DNA from: Flexilinea sp.
Lineage (GTDB): Bacteria; Chloroflexota; Anaerolineae; Anaerolineales; Anaerolineaceae
Length of the DNA stretch: 59,355 nucleotides
Assembly (NCBI GenBank): GCA_017432685.1
Contig: JAFRIR010000052.1
Span: 1-59,355, forward strand
Direction of reading: 5' to 3'
Shown here: in pieces, positions 1 through 7,557 of the stretch
How positions within the stretch are numbered: the stretch's first letter is position 1
How the letters are laid out: the number at the start of each line of letters is the position of its first letter
Translations under genes and position numbers: made by a program
The notes under the pieces: generated by a model
Databases searched by the model: none
What the model was told of the DNA's origin: nothing
What the model saw: the letters and a program-made list of their open reading frames with translations, nothing else

Positions 1-20
1 CAAAGGATCTGTCCTTGGCT

Positions 21-217
21 TGCATCAGAATTGGGAGAGGCTCATCCTTCACATAACAATGAGGGTGCAAAGGGAACCGTCTCCGCTGTCACTTGATAAT
101 TTACCAAATGACAGATGGGGACGGTTCCACTCCGGCACCGTGAGAACTGCGCTTCTTTCACCGGGGAGCGCCAATACGGTGCCTCCGGGCAACCGGCCCC
201 ACTGTCAGGTCCAGGCA
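21..217 (+). repeat. Dispersed hairpin repeat, copy 1 (inverted relative to 37088-37277)
   Basis: Two consecutive imperfect hairpins. The first has arms beginning GGAACCGTC and ending GACGGTTCC, with CTGTCA/TGACAG extensions. The second has arms GGCACCGT and ACGGTGCC and is followed by CCGGGCAACCGGCCCC. The same series of blocks occurs in reverse complement at 37088-37277, so this is a dispersed element and not random GC-rich sequence. No convincing gene lies in 1-723: the short open frames across it follow the repeats. It resembles REP-type elements moved by REP-associated tyrosine transposases (inference); no such transposase is in the window. Confidence 0.75.
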
Positions 218-220
218 GAG

Positions 221-281
221 ACACAACGGGGACGGTTTTCCTGCTGCAGCGAAGCCTGCACAGAAGAACTGTCACCTTGTG
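221..281 (+). repeat. CGAAGC-loop hairpin element, copy 1
   Basis: Inner stem TGCAG/CTGCA (245-249 and 256-260) closes a CGAAGC loop at 250-255. An outer stem is formed by CACAACG near 222 and the CTTGTG around 276. The same loop with different but compensating stem bases recurs at 24417, 36434, 45214 and 58735. Confidence 0.7.
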
Positions 282-313
282 CGCCTGATTCGAAAAGGTC
301 ATCCTGCAATTGC

Positions 314-376
314 GCACACATGAGGACGGTTCCTGCGTGTCGGCTGCGCGACACCGCAGAAACCGTCCCCGTGTGC
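314..376 (+). repeat. Long GC-rich hairpin with GGACGGTT/AACCGTCC arms
   Basis: A nearly perfect hairpin: outer GCACAC (314-319) pairs with GTGTGC (371-376), then GGACGGTT with AACCGTCC, then CTGCG with CGCAG, then GTCG with CGAC around a GCTGCG loop. It shares the GGACGGTT core with the neighbouring repeats, so the 5' end of the window looks like a tandem cluster of related REP-like hairpins. Confidence 0.7.
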
Positions 377-391
377 CGGGTGAGCCCGGGC

Positions 392-458
392 GGGGTCAGA
401 TCCCTCCAACTCTCCGCTCGTGCTTCGCACATCGCGTGAGTCTGCGGAATCCGACCCC
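392..458 (+). repeat. GGGGTCAGATCC repeat family, copy 1
   Basis: Begins GGGGTCAGATCC and ends GGAATCCGACCCC, with the central block CGCTCGTGC..CGCACATCGCG. A near-identical copy lies at 58415-58481, a related piece at 58350-58384 and a half copy at 6914-6942. The ends are inverted repeats of one another. Confidence 0.75.
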
Positions 459-535
459 GAGCGAGCAGGATTCGACGCCAGCCTGTTGAAATTCACAGAT
501 TCATCGGCGTTTCCTTGAAAATAATAAAACGGGTG

Positions 536-556
536 TATAATTACCATTTGTATAAT
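536..556 (+). promoter_or_regulatory. Candidate -10 boxes for the adhesin gene
   Basis: Two TGTATAAT boxes, with TATAAT at 536-541 and 551-556, lie in an AT-rich stretch after the repeat cluster. TTGAAA at 515-520 is a possible -35 for the first, but the 15-nt spacer is short. The implied 5' leader is about 170 nt. Confidence 0.4.
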
Positions 557-714
557 TGTTCGGTATATCCTTCATTCCGCGGTGGCTGCGGGATGTGTGG
601 ACCGGACAGATAAATCTATTTTCGGTAATCCGATGCTCTCCTGTCCCATGTGTTTCTGTCGGACAGAAATTCAGCACCTTTTTTGCATATATGTCTTTGT
701 TGCGTATATGTCTC

Positions 715-722
715 GGGGGGGG
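715..722 (+). promoter_or_regulatory. G8 homopolymer at the adhesin ribosome-binding site
   Basis: Eight consecutive G residues end one base before the ATG at 724. The run is in the Shine-Dalgarno region and is of a length prone to slipped-strand mispairing. Changing the run would alter the distance between ribosome-binding site and start codon. Confidence 0.6.
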
Positions 723-723
723 T

Positions 724-3700
724 ATGAAATTCGTTCTAAAAAAATCCGTCTTTTTGCTGCTTGTTCCCATTCTCATTTTGTCTTGTTTTTCCGCTGTTCA
801 CGCAGAGTTGATTAAAGGTGCCACTGATCAATCTACTTTTGCCAAAGACGCAAATCTCGCGACGGTGACGATCCTCAATTTAAAAGATTTATCAGTAACG
901 GCTGAACTTGTATCTTTTTCCGATTCCCAATTGACAGATGTAAATGGAAATACAGTAAACCCCAAGCTTGAAAATAATGAACTCTCATTTCCAAATGCTT
1001 ATATGAGTCCACGCACAACCTATGATGCAGGCAACTTTACCGTAAAATTTAATCAGGCAGCCAGGTTAAGTGACGGGACGCCGAAGGATCTATATATTGT
1101 GTTTACCGGTGTAAAAATTTTCACATGGGTAAATAATAGCAATCCAGTTACCCTATCTCCTATTTTGTTCTTCGCGCATCATACTGGGAATGATAACAAA
1201 AAGGACTATCCGTGCGTATCAGTGAAGTCTAAAGAATCAATTGGAGTTAGTTACGATTCTTTAAAAGTCTATGTTGATGAGGCTGCATATACAGACACTT
1301 TTTTCTATACGATTTATGGTGTAAATGTTAAACGATCAGAGGATTATTCAAATAAAATGTATTATATGGCAAATCAAAATAACAGATTTTCAGAACGTGT
1401 CATGCTTGATCTTTCCGGCACAACCGGGAACATTTATATTCCGAAAAATGGAAAATTGTATCCGGATGGCTATGAAGCTCCAAATATATTTAAGGCGCCT
1501 TATAACCAAAATGAAGATAAAAATCAGCAGCTAAATAATGATACGTATGAATCAGGTTTTGCCGTTCTTGCCAACGCGAAAACCGGGTTGAATGCAAAAT
1601 TTTGGTCAAGTGCCGGTCTGGATTTGTATTTTCTCCCCGACGGCATAACGCATACCATCACCTCTTCCTCCGGTACCGGGGGAAAAATAGCGACCGGACG
1701 CAATGGGACAGGCACCGATCTGCCCGGCGGCGGAAACGAGGATACAGCTGAAAAGCGAACCTATGACGTTCCTGACGGAAAAGACGTGACCTATACCATG
1801 ACCCCGAATCCGGGCTATGTGATGAGAAGTCTCACCATCGACGGCCAACAAAAATCCCTGCCGAGCCTGATTGACGGGGTTTACAAATACACTTTTGACG
1901 CAGCGAAAAACCAGGTGACCGGAGATCATACCATTCATGTCGAGTGGGTTCAGGTCATCGACGTCACAGTCACGAAAAACTGGGCGGATAACAACAACAG
2001 CGACGGCACCCGGCCGAAAACCGTTACGATCCAACTTCTGCAAAACGGAAACAAATCAGTCACTCGTGCGGATGGGACAGTGGAACCAATGAAAAAAGCA
2101 ATCACCAACCCAGCCACGGAAGTTACCTTTACCCGTTTGCCAAAGATGGATCCGGACGGAAATGTGTATAGATACAGCATAGAAGAAGACTCGGCATTCA
2201 AAGACAATTATGCGGTGACGATCAGCCCGGAAAGCTTATCCGAATCCGGTACGATCACTGTCACCAACACAAAGATTCATCAAGTCACCTTTCCTTCGGT
2301 CATCAAGAGCATTCAGGGACCATCCTCCGCGTATGAAGGCGCAAATTATACCTTCAATATCACAGCCTCCCCTGTTGATGCACCGATGCCGAAGGACGGA
2401 AACGGAAACGAAGTCACACGCATTACGATTCCTGCCGGTGAAAAAGGGCAGGCGAAAGACTTCGGTGCCATTACATTTGAGAAAGCAGGAACCTATGTTT
2501 ATACCGTAAAGGAAGCTGTCGATTCCAACGGTGGATATACGGTCACTCCCGGATCCTATACAGTCACCTATGAGGTTGGAAGCAATGGCGCCATCACCGG
2601 CCCGAACATAAAAAGTGATAATACTTCAAATTACAATGACAAAGAACTTGTTTTTGAGAATGATTATCCCTTCGAAAGCGGACTTTGGGCAATCCCATCG
2701 GTCATCAAAAAAATCAACGGCATTGAACCGGAGAATCCGGATACTTTTGAATTTCTGCTGCGCCGCGATCCGAAATATCCGGACTCTCCTATGCCAAACG
2801 GTGAAGATCAAAAGGTTATTTCTATCACCGGCGCAGGTGAGGCTGACTTCGGTGAAGTGGAATTTGTCTGCGAAGATGATGCCGGCTGCACGTACAAATA
2901 TTATATCCGGGAAGTGATCCCGGCAAAGCCAATCAAAGGCGTCACTTATGATGAGACGGTTTATCACGTCACGATCAACGTAAAAAACGGAGAGCTTGTT
3001 TCAAGAGAGGTTGAAGGCGGATCAGTTGTCGGTGATACCTATGTCTTTACCAATACCTATCCCGATACGATCGAACCGGTTGAAATTGGTGTGCACAAAG
3101 TCGTTGAAAACGGGGACTGGGCGGGTGATGACCGCTTCGATTTTGTCCTGCAGGCAGTCAGCAAGCCGGAAGATGTGGAAAAATACCCCATGCCGGTGCT
3201 TTCGGAGGAAGAGGGTGATGTTCCGACCAAAACCATTACCCTCAACGGTACAGGCGCTGAAAATAATGAAAAATTCGCCTCTTTCGGTTACATTCAATTT
3301 GAAGCTCCGGGTGAATATACCTATAAGATCACAGAAAAGAAAGGAAATCTCTCGCGGTACGATTACGACACCAATGAATTTACCGTTACCTGGGATGTAA
3401 GTCTGAATGAAGATGGAACAGCATATGTTCCTGTCCAATATGTGAAAAATCAGAGCGGAAGTACGGTCCATCCGGAAGTCCAGAATAATGCGGTAACTTT
3501 CCGGAACCTTATCCTGCCGGAAGGTGCGGGAGATGATCTGCATGTAGAGAAGGTGATCACCGGATATGAAACGGATGAAGCGGCAAGGTTCCGCTTTTCA
3601 CTGACCGGTATGCCTTCCGATCTGACGGTTCCGCCAATGCCGGCTGAAGACAATACGCATAAAACATACACATGTAATTTTGAAGATCCCGACAAAAGTG

Positions 3701-5757
3701 TTTTGGTTTGCGCTCTCAAAGGCGGCAGTCTGAACTTCTATTTCGGTGAGATCGATTTTCCGGAAGACGGAGAATATTCTTATACTGTGGAGGAAATCGA
3801 TGACGGGAATCCGGATATCGTCTACGATACAGCAAAATATGAAATCACTTATGTCGTGGAATACGGGGAATTGAAATCGAAAACCGTTATAAAAGACGGG
3901 GTAACTTATACGGACAAGACGCTCGTTTTCACCAATGAAAATAAGAAACGCCCGGATTCTGATTTTGCTCACGCACATATTGGAGTTGAAAAGAAGATTT
4001 TGGGTGGTGAGCCGGACGAGGCTGATGTCTTCAATTTCACGATGAAGCGTCTGAACAGCAGCAATCCAATGCCCGAAGGTGTGTCCGGAGATACCGCTAA
4101 AGTTTCGATCAAGGCTTCCGATGAAGAATTGACGGCGGATTTCGGAATGATCACCTTTGGGACCCCGGGCGTTTATGATTATGAGGTTCGTGAAGTTCTG
4201 GATGAACTGGATCATTACCGGTATGACTCGACTGTCTATACCGTCAGCTGGACCGTTACCCACAGCACAACGGATGAGGATTCTCCGCTGCGGGCTGAGA
4301 TGACAGTGCTGATGGATGGGTACCGTGAAGACACCCGAAGAAGCAGTAAACTTCTTTTCGAAAATGTTTTGCTTGAGCCCAACGAAGCCGTTTTGATGGT
4401 CAACAAATTCGTGCGAGGAGGTACGCCGGATATTTTAAGCCGGTTCCTTATCACGCTCAAAGGGGTCAGCAATTCGGTGGAAGGCCTGGATAAGAACCCG
4501 CTGCCGGAAAGCTGTGAGGATGATCACTGCGCTGTGGAAATTCTCAATACCGGACATGATTATTTTCCAAAAATTGCCTTTGAAAAGGATGGGGAATATA
4601 TCTATGAGGTACGTGAAACACCTGGCAGTTCCGAAGATTATGAATATGATGGATCGGTTTACACGGTGAAATATATTGTTCGCGACGGCAAGGTTCAGCG
4701 TCCGCCGGAGATCAAAAAAGACGATGTGGCGCTCGCCAATCATAACATGGCGGTGTCCTTTGAGAATCACTATCTGCAGGGTGTGGATGAGATGGATCCA
4801 ACTGTGCGCAAAGTGATCAAGGGTAATCCGAACCGTGACGATGTTTTTACCTTTGAATTCAAGGCTGTTGAAAATGACCGGAAAATTCCGGTGGTATCCA
4901 TGCCGATGCCGTATGGTTCCGACCTGACAAAGGGGATCAAGATTCTTGAAATCAATGGCAGAGGCCGGAAGAATTTCGGTACGATCGCCTTTGAAAACCC
5001 GGGAAAGTATGTTTATACGATCCGGGAAGTTCCGGGAGATGCGGGATATAATTACGACAGTACGATCTACACGGTCACCTATGATGTCATCGAAAACGAA
5101 ACAGGAACACTTGTTCAAAGGTCGATCAAAAAAGGCGGAGTGGATTACTCCGGCGAGTTTTATGAATTTACCAACAAGTGGGGCTCAGGTGATGATGAGG
5201 AAGACGATGGTGGTGATGGTGACGGCGAATCCGGCAGCGGCAGCTCTCTGCCCCGTACCGGCTTTGCGCCTGGTGTGGTGACGCGGCTGCCGAAGCAGCG
5301 GGTGGATTATTCTGTCTATTCACAGCTGCGGCTGCGCATTCCTGCCCTCGGTGTGGACGCTGAGATCCTGGGCGTCCCTGAAAGGGAAGGTGACTGGGAC
5401 GTGAGCTGGCTGGGAGACAGCGTCGGCTGGCTGCAGAACACGGCCTGGCCGGCTTCCTCCAAAGCCGGGAACGCGGTGATCACCGGACATTCCTACAACT
5501 ACCTGGGACGCCCGGGGGTGTTCTCGGGCCTCGACCGGCTGAGCTACGGCTGTTCGATTTCCGTCACGGCTTTTGGAGAGACCTTCGTTTACCTGGTCGA
5601 AGACGTGCAGACGGTCTTTGCCGATACGCCTCAGGTGATGTCACAGAAGACGGACGTGCCGGAGCTGACGCTGATCACCTGCAAATACTACAACGAGGCC
5701 ACGAACGACTACGACGGCCGCGTGGTGGTGAAGGCGAAGCTTGCGGAAATCAGGTGA
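724..5757 (+). CDS. Giant pilin-like adhesin with LPRTG motif and fused C-terminal sortase domain
   Basis: A secreted surface protein of 1677 residues. I place the start at 724 because a signal peptide follows directly (residues 1-27, ending AVHA); the frame is open upstream to about 556. Order: unrecognised AT-rich head (about 28-300), InlB-like repeat (about 300-408), Cna-B-like domain (about 411-517), then seven pilin isopeptide-type domains (about 520-1486) of the streptococcal Spy0128/FctA kind. Each of the seven shows an N-terminal Lys, a central Glu in Y-x-Y-x-(V/I)-x-E and a C-terminal Asn in F-x-N, the triad of Lys-Asn isopeptide bonds. Domains 2, 4 and 6 also carry Cys pairs. An acidic Gly/Asp/Glu linker leads to LPRTG (1509-1513), followed not by a membrane anchor but by a sortase domain with TGH (His1589), LITC (Cys1653) and Arg1666. 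Sorting substrate and enzyme are thus one polypeptide. Composition runs from very AT-rich at the head to GC-rich at the sortase. Confidence 0.88.
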   Translation: MKFVLKKSVFLLLVPILILSCFSAVHAELIKGATDQSTFAKDANLATVTILNLKDLSVTAELVSFSDSQLTDVNGNTVNPKLENNELSFPNAYMSPRTTYDAGNFTVKFNQAARLSDGTPKDLYIVFTGVKIFTWVNNSNPVTLSPILFFAHHTGNDNKKDYPCVSVKSKESIGVSYDSLKVYVDEAAYTDTFFYTIYGVNVKRSEDYSNKMYYMANQNNRFSERVMLDLSGTTGNIYIPKNGKLYPDGYEAPNIFKAPYNQNEDKNQQLNNDTYESGFAVLANAKTGLNAKFWSSAGLDLYFLPDGITHTITSSSGTGGKIATGRNGTGTDLPGGGNEDTAEKRTYDVPDGKDVTYTMTPNPGYVMRSLTIDGQQKSLPSLIDGVYKYTFDAAKNQVTGDHTIHVEWVQVIDVTVTKNWADNNNSDGTRPKTVTIQLLQNGNKSVTRADGTVEPMKKAITNPATEVTFTRLPKMDPDGNVYRYSIEEDSAFKDNYAVTISPESLSESGTITVTNTKIHQVTFPSVIKSIQGPSSAYEGANYTFNITASPVDAPMPKDGNGNEVTRITIPAGEKGQAKDFGAITFEKAGTYVYTVKEAVDSNGGYTVTPGSYTVTYEVGSNGAITGPNIKSDNTSNYNDKELVFENDYPFESGLWAIPSVIKKINGIEPENPDTFEFLLRRDPKYPDSPMPNGEDQKVISITGAGEADFGEVEFVCEDDAGCTYKYYIREVIPAKPIKGVTYDETVYHVTINVKNGELVSREVEGGSVVGDTYVFTNTYPDTIEPVEIGVHKVVENGDWAGDDRFDFVLQAVSKPEDVEKYPMPVLSEEEGDVPTKTITLNGTGAENNEKFASFGYIQFEAPGEYTYKITEKKGNLSRYDYDTNEFTVTWDVSLNEDGTAYVPVQYVKNQSGSTVHPEVQNNAVTFRNLILPEGAGDDLHVEKVITGYETDEAARFRFSLTGMPSDLTVPPMPAEDNTHKTYTCNFEDPDKSVLVCALKGGSLNFYFGEIDFPEDGEYSYTVEEIDDGNPDIVYDTAKYEITYVVEYGELKSKTVIKDGVTYTDKTLVFTNENKKRPDSDFAHAHIGVEKKILGGEPDEADVFNFTMKRLNSSNPMPEGVSGDTAKVSIKASDEELTADFGMITFGTPGVYDYEVREVLDELDHYRYDSTVYTVSWTVTHSTTDEDSPLRAEMTVLMDGYREDTRRSSKLLFENVLLEPNEAVLMVNKFVRGGTPDILSRFLITLKGVSNSVEGLDKNPLPESCEDDHCAVEILNTGHDYFPKIAFEKDGEYIYEVRETPGSSEDYEYDGSVYTVKYIVRDGKVQRPPEIKKDDVALANHNMAVSFENHYLQGVDEMDPTVRKVIKGNPNRDDVFTFEFKAVENDRKIPVVSMPMPYGSDLTKGIKILEINGRGRKNFGTIAFENPGKYVYTIREVPGDAGYNYDSTIYTVTYDVIENETGTLVQRSIKKGGVDYSGEFYEFTNKWGSGDDEEDDGGDGDGESGSGSSLPRTGFAPGVVTRLPKQRVDYSVYSQLRLRIPALGVDAEILGVPEREGDWDVSWLGDSVGWLQNTAWPASSKAGNAVITGHSYNYLGRPGVFSGLDRLSYGCSISVTAFGETFVYLVEDVQTVFADTPQVMSQKTDVPELTLITCKYYNEATNDYDGRVVVKAKLAEIR

Positions 5758-5800
5758 AATCAGGTGAAATAAGAAATCAGAAATAAGAAATAAGAAATAA
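5747..5800. repeat. Heptanucleotide array spanning the adhesin stop codon
   Basis: Degenerate 7-nt units such as aaatcag and aaataag run through the last codons and stop of the adhesin gene up to the terminator. It is one of about a dozen 7-nt-period arrays in the spacers of this window. Confidence 0.7.
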
Positions 5801-5837
5801 AACGAAAAAGAAGGTGCGCCGCACCTTCTTTTTCGTT
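5801..5837. terminator. Bidirectional intrinsic terminator
   Basis: A perfect 17-bp stem around a GCC loop, with AACGAAAAAG on one side and CTTTTTCGTT on the other, so both strands read into a U tract. It lies between the convergent adhesin and Rpn genes. Confidence 0.9.
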
Positions 5838-5924
5838 GTCTAAAGTCTAATGTGCCTACCACTTCGCCCGAGCCGGTAGAATCCGCTGCAATTCTTCACT
5901 GACTGTGGGGAAGTGTGAAAATTC

Positions 5925-6167
5925 TCAGGCAATCTGGAACTCTCTGTAAAGCTGAGCACGGAATTCCGGATCTTCGGCTGCACGGCTCAGATCTTCTGTC
6001 CGACCCTGGTTCAGGAGAAATGATATCAGTTTTCCCATCATCCATTCTCCTTCGGCCTTTCCTCTGGCAATTCCTTCAGCCTTTCCCTCGGCAATTCCTT
6101 CAGCTTTTCCGATTTTTTTGCCTTTATCTTCACTTTCTCTCAAAACTCTATCCAGCCATTCAGACAT
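5925..6167 (-). CDS. Probable intragenic C-terminal Rpn protein (gene within gene)
   Basis: An in-frame ATG at 6167 inside the Rpn gene is preceded by AAAGGAG (complement of 6174-6180) with a 6-nt spacer, an almost ideal Shine-Dalgarno site in the middle of a coding region. It would make an 80-residue protein starting MSEWLDRVL and containing the GKAEG repeats and helical tail but no nuclease domain. In E. coli rpnA a C-terminal protein made from an internal start acts as antitoxin to the full-length nuclease; the same arrangement is inferred here. The stand-alone gene at 58128-58322 encodes the same segment, which supports it being a real product. Confidence 0.65.
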   Translation of the reverse strand: MSEWLDRVLRESEDKGKKIGKAEGIAEGKAEGIARGKAEGEWMMGKLISFLLNQGRTEDLSRAAEDPEFRAQLYREFQIA

Positions 6168-6854
6168 CGTTTTCTCCTTTCCCGCTTCAACGTTGTCATT
6201 CATTTTAATTTCAAAGCGCTTTTCTTTGTCCATTACGTTCAGCAGATGCAAGACCTCCTGAATATGTTCCACAACTTCTGTCCCGGGATCATAATTCCCC
6301 GTTTCCCGCATTTGTACGAAATAATCGGCCACGATCTTGAAATCACTTTGAAACAGATTCACCTGTTCTCTGTTCAGATAAGCAATTTCAAAAAGATTGA
6401 TTTTCAGATCGTTTACATAAGGCTTGAGTTTTTCCGAAACATTTACAGCATCAAAAATGGTAACGGGCTGGTCCCATCGTTTTCGATATCCGAAATATAA
6501 TACCAGTGTTACCACCGGATAAGGTTCAAAGCCATCATTCAACTTGTTGATCTGAGCGCGATATTCGGTTCCGTCATAACCGGCCACTCTCAGAGGCATA
6601 TAGGGATCCGGTTCTGTCTGATTCTCCAGTCCGATACAGGCAATGCGGATATTTTGTTTCTTCCAGCGTTTCGACACATCGCGTTCCAGTTCGCGGATTT
6701 TTCCGTCTGCTTTGTAATAAGCATTCGGAGCCTGATCTTCAAGGTCAGCCGGATCGATCACCCGTTCCCCTCCGAAAAGCAACACATTTACGATGTCAGC
6801 AAAAACATCGTTATATCCTTCAAGAATTTTTTCCGTAATATCCTTTTCTGCCAT
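5925..6854 (-). CDS. Rpn family PD-(D/E)XK nuclease/transposase-like protein
   Basis: 309 residues from ATG at 6854 (an in-frame TTG lies at 6863; the ATG matches the start of the second copy at 58080). The N-terminal two thirds resemble the PD-(D/E)XK family called Rpn or PDDEXK_2, with the nuclease-like GLENQ motif and a following hydrophobic strand. The C-terminus carries tandem GKAEG-type repeats and a helical tail ending EFQIA. Rpn proteins are DNA endonucleases linked to RecA-independent recombination and, in E. coli, to phage defence. The promoter is at 6881-6909. A strong internal ribosome-binding site and ATG within the gene suggest a second, C-terminal product (separate entry). Flanking half repeats at 6914-6942 suggest a mobile past. 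Confidence 0.82.
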   Translation of the reverse strand: MAEKDITEKILEGYNDVFADIVNVLLFGGERVIDPADLEDQAPNAYYKADGKIRELERDVSKRWKKQNIRIACIGLENQTEPDPYMPLRVAGYDGTEYRAQINKLNDGFEPYPVVTLVLYFGYRKRWDQPVTIFDAVNVSEKLKPYVNDLKINLFEIAYLNREQVNLFQSDFKIVADYFVQMRETGNYDPGTEVVEHIQEVLHLLNVMDKEKRFEIKMNDNVEAGKEKTMSEWLDRVLRESEDKGKKIGKAEGIAEGKAEGIARGKAEGEWMMGKLISFLLNQGRTEDLSRAAEDPEFRAQLYREFQIA

Positions 6855-6880
6855 CTTTACCAATCCGTTTTCCGGTTTAA

Positions 6881-6909
6881 ATTATACACCGGGCGGTGGG
6901 AAAAGTCAA
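6881..6909 (-). promoter_or_regulatory. Promoter of the Rpn gene
   Basis: On the minus strand TTGACT and TATAAT are separated by 17 nt. The same TTGACT-17-TATAAT arrangement precedes the deleted Rpn copy at 58031-58059, although the spacer sequences have diverged. Confidence 0.8.
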
Positions 6910-6913
6910 CATG

Positions 6914-6942
6914 AGCTGCGTACGAGTCGGAGGGGTCGGATC
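6914..6942 (-). repeat. Half copy of the GGGGTCAGATCC repeat family
   Basis: Reads gagtcggaggggtcggatcc on the plus strand and matches one arm of the elements at 392-458 and 58415-58481. It sits immediately upstream of the Rpn promoter. Confidence 0.55.
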
Positions 6943-6982
6943 CCTATTGCACTGTTCAATAATCTGAAGAAATATGAAAAAA

Positions 6983-7011
6983 TTGAAAACTTGCATAATT
7001 TCAAGTACAAT
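6983..7011 (+). promoter_or_regulatory. Promoter with leaderless geometry
   Basis: TTGAAA (6983-6988), 17-nt spacer, TACAAT (7006-7011). The ATG of the acetyltransferase begins at 7018, 6 nt after the -10 box, so transcription should start at or next to the initiation codon. Confidence 0.75.
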
Positions 7012-7017
7012 AGAATC

Positions 7018-7557
7018 ATGGCAGAAATTGAAATTGGTGCGGCTACGTTAGATGAGTTCCCTCAGATCGCGAAAATGGACCTGAGTTTTGAGAGCGAATA
7101 TGTCTGGAAGACCCAGATGCTGGAAGGGCTTGGCAGCTTTGAAGCCAGCTTTCAGCGCATCAGGCTCCCGAAAACAATTCGTGTATCTTTTCAGGCCTAC
7201 AGTACGGCGAACATGGAAGCGCTGATCCGCCAGCACCAGGTCCTTTCGGTACGCTATGAGGACAAAGTGATCGGTTATCTGCGCCTGGAGCAGGACGAAA
7301 CGGTGAACCGTCTGGTGCTGAAGACCGGCGGTGTCATGCCCGAATACCGGAACAAGGGGGTCGGGACCGTGCTGTTGGAACGGGTGAGCGAGATCGCGCG
7401 AAGCAACAACCTCCGCAGCCTGGTGTGCATGGTTCAGGCGAAAAATGACCCGGCGATCCATTTCCTGATGGCGCGGGGGTTTGTGTTCTGCGGGTACCAG
7501 GAATTTTTCTTTCGGAATATGGAGATCGGTCTGTTTTTCTCGAAAAACATCCGGTAG
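7018..7557 (+). CDS. GNAT family N-acetyltransferase
   Basis: 179 residues starting at ATG 7018. The C-terminal half contains the GNAT acetyl-CoA binding motif PEYRNKGVGTVLLE (R-x-x-G-x-G pattern), followed by the usual helix and a region ending in the GF motif (ARGFVFCGYQ). The substrate cannot be told from sequence. The start is favoured because a good promoter ends 6 nt upstream and no Shine-Dalgarno site is present, indicating a leaderless mRNA. The frame is open further upstream to 6793 but that extension overlaps the divergent Rpn promoter and has no family similarity. The stop overlaps the GTG start of the next gene by one base, so the two are probably co-transcribed. Confidence 0.85.
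   Translation: MAEIEIGAATLDEFPQIAKMDLSFESEYVWKTQMLEGLGSFEASFQRIRLPKTIRVSFQAYSTANMEALIRQHQVLSVRYEDKVIGYLRLEQDETVNRLVLKTGGVMPEYRNKGVGTVLLERVSEIARSNNLRSLVCMVQAKNDPAIHFLMARGFVFCGYQEFFFRNMEIGLFFSKNIR

Noticed and set aside
20-547. Several 75-139 codon open frames at the left end
   Set aside because: They are formed by stop-free GC-rich hairpin repeats and change frame with the repeats; no start signals or domains.
556-723. N-terminal extension of the adhesin from TTG 556
   Set aside because: It would place 56 residues in front of a complete signal peptide, and it overlaps the proposed -10 box at 551-556.
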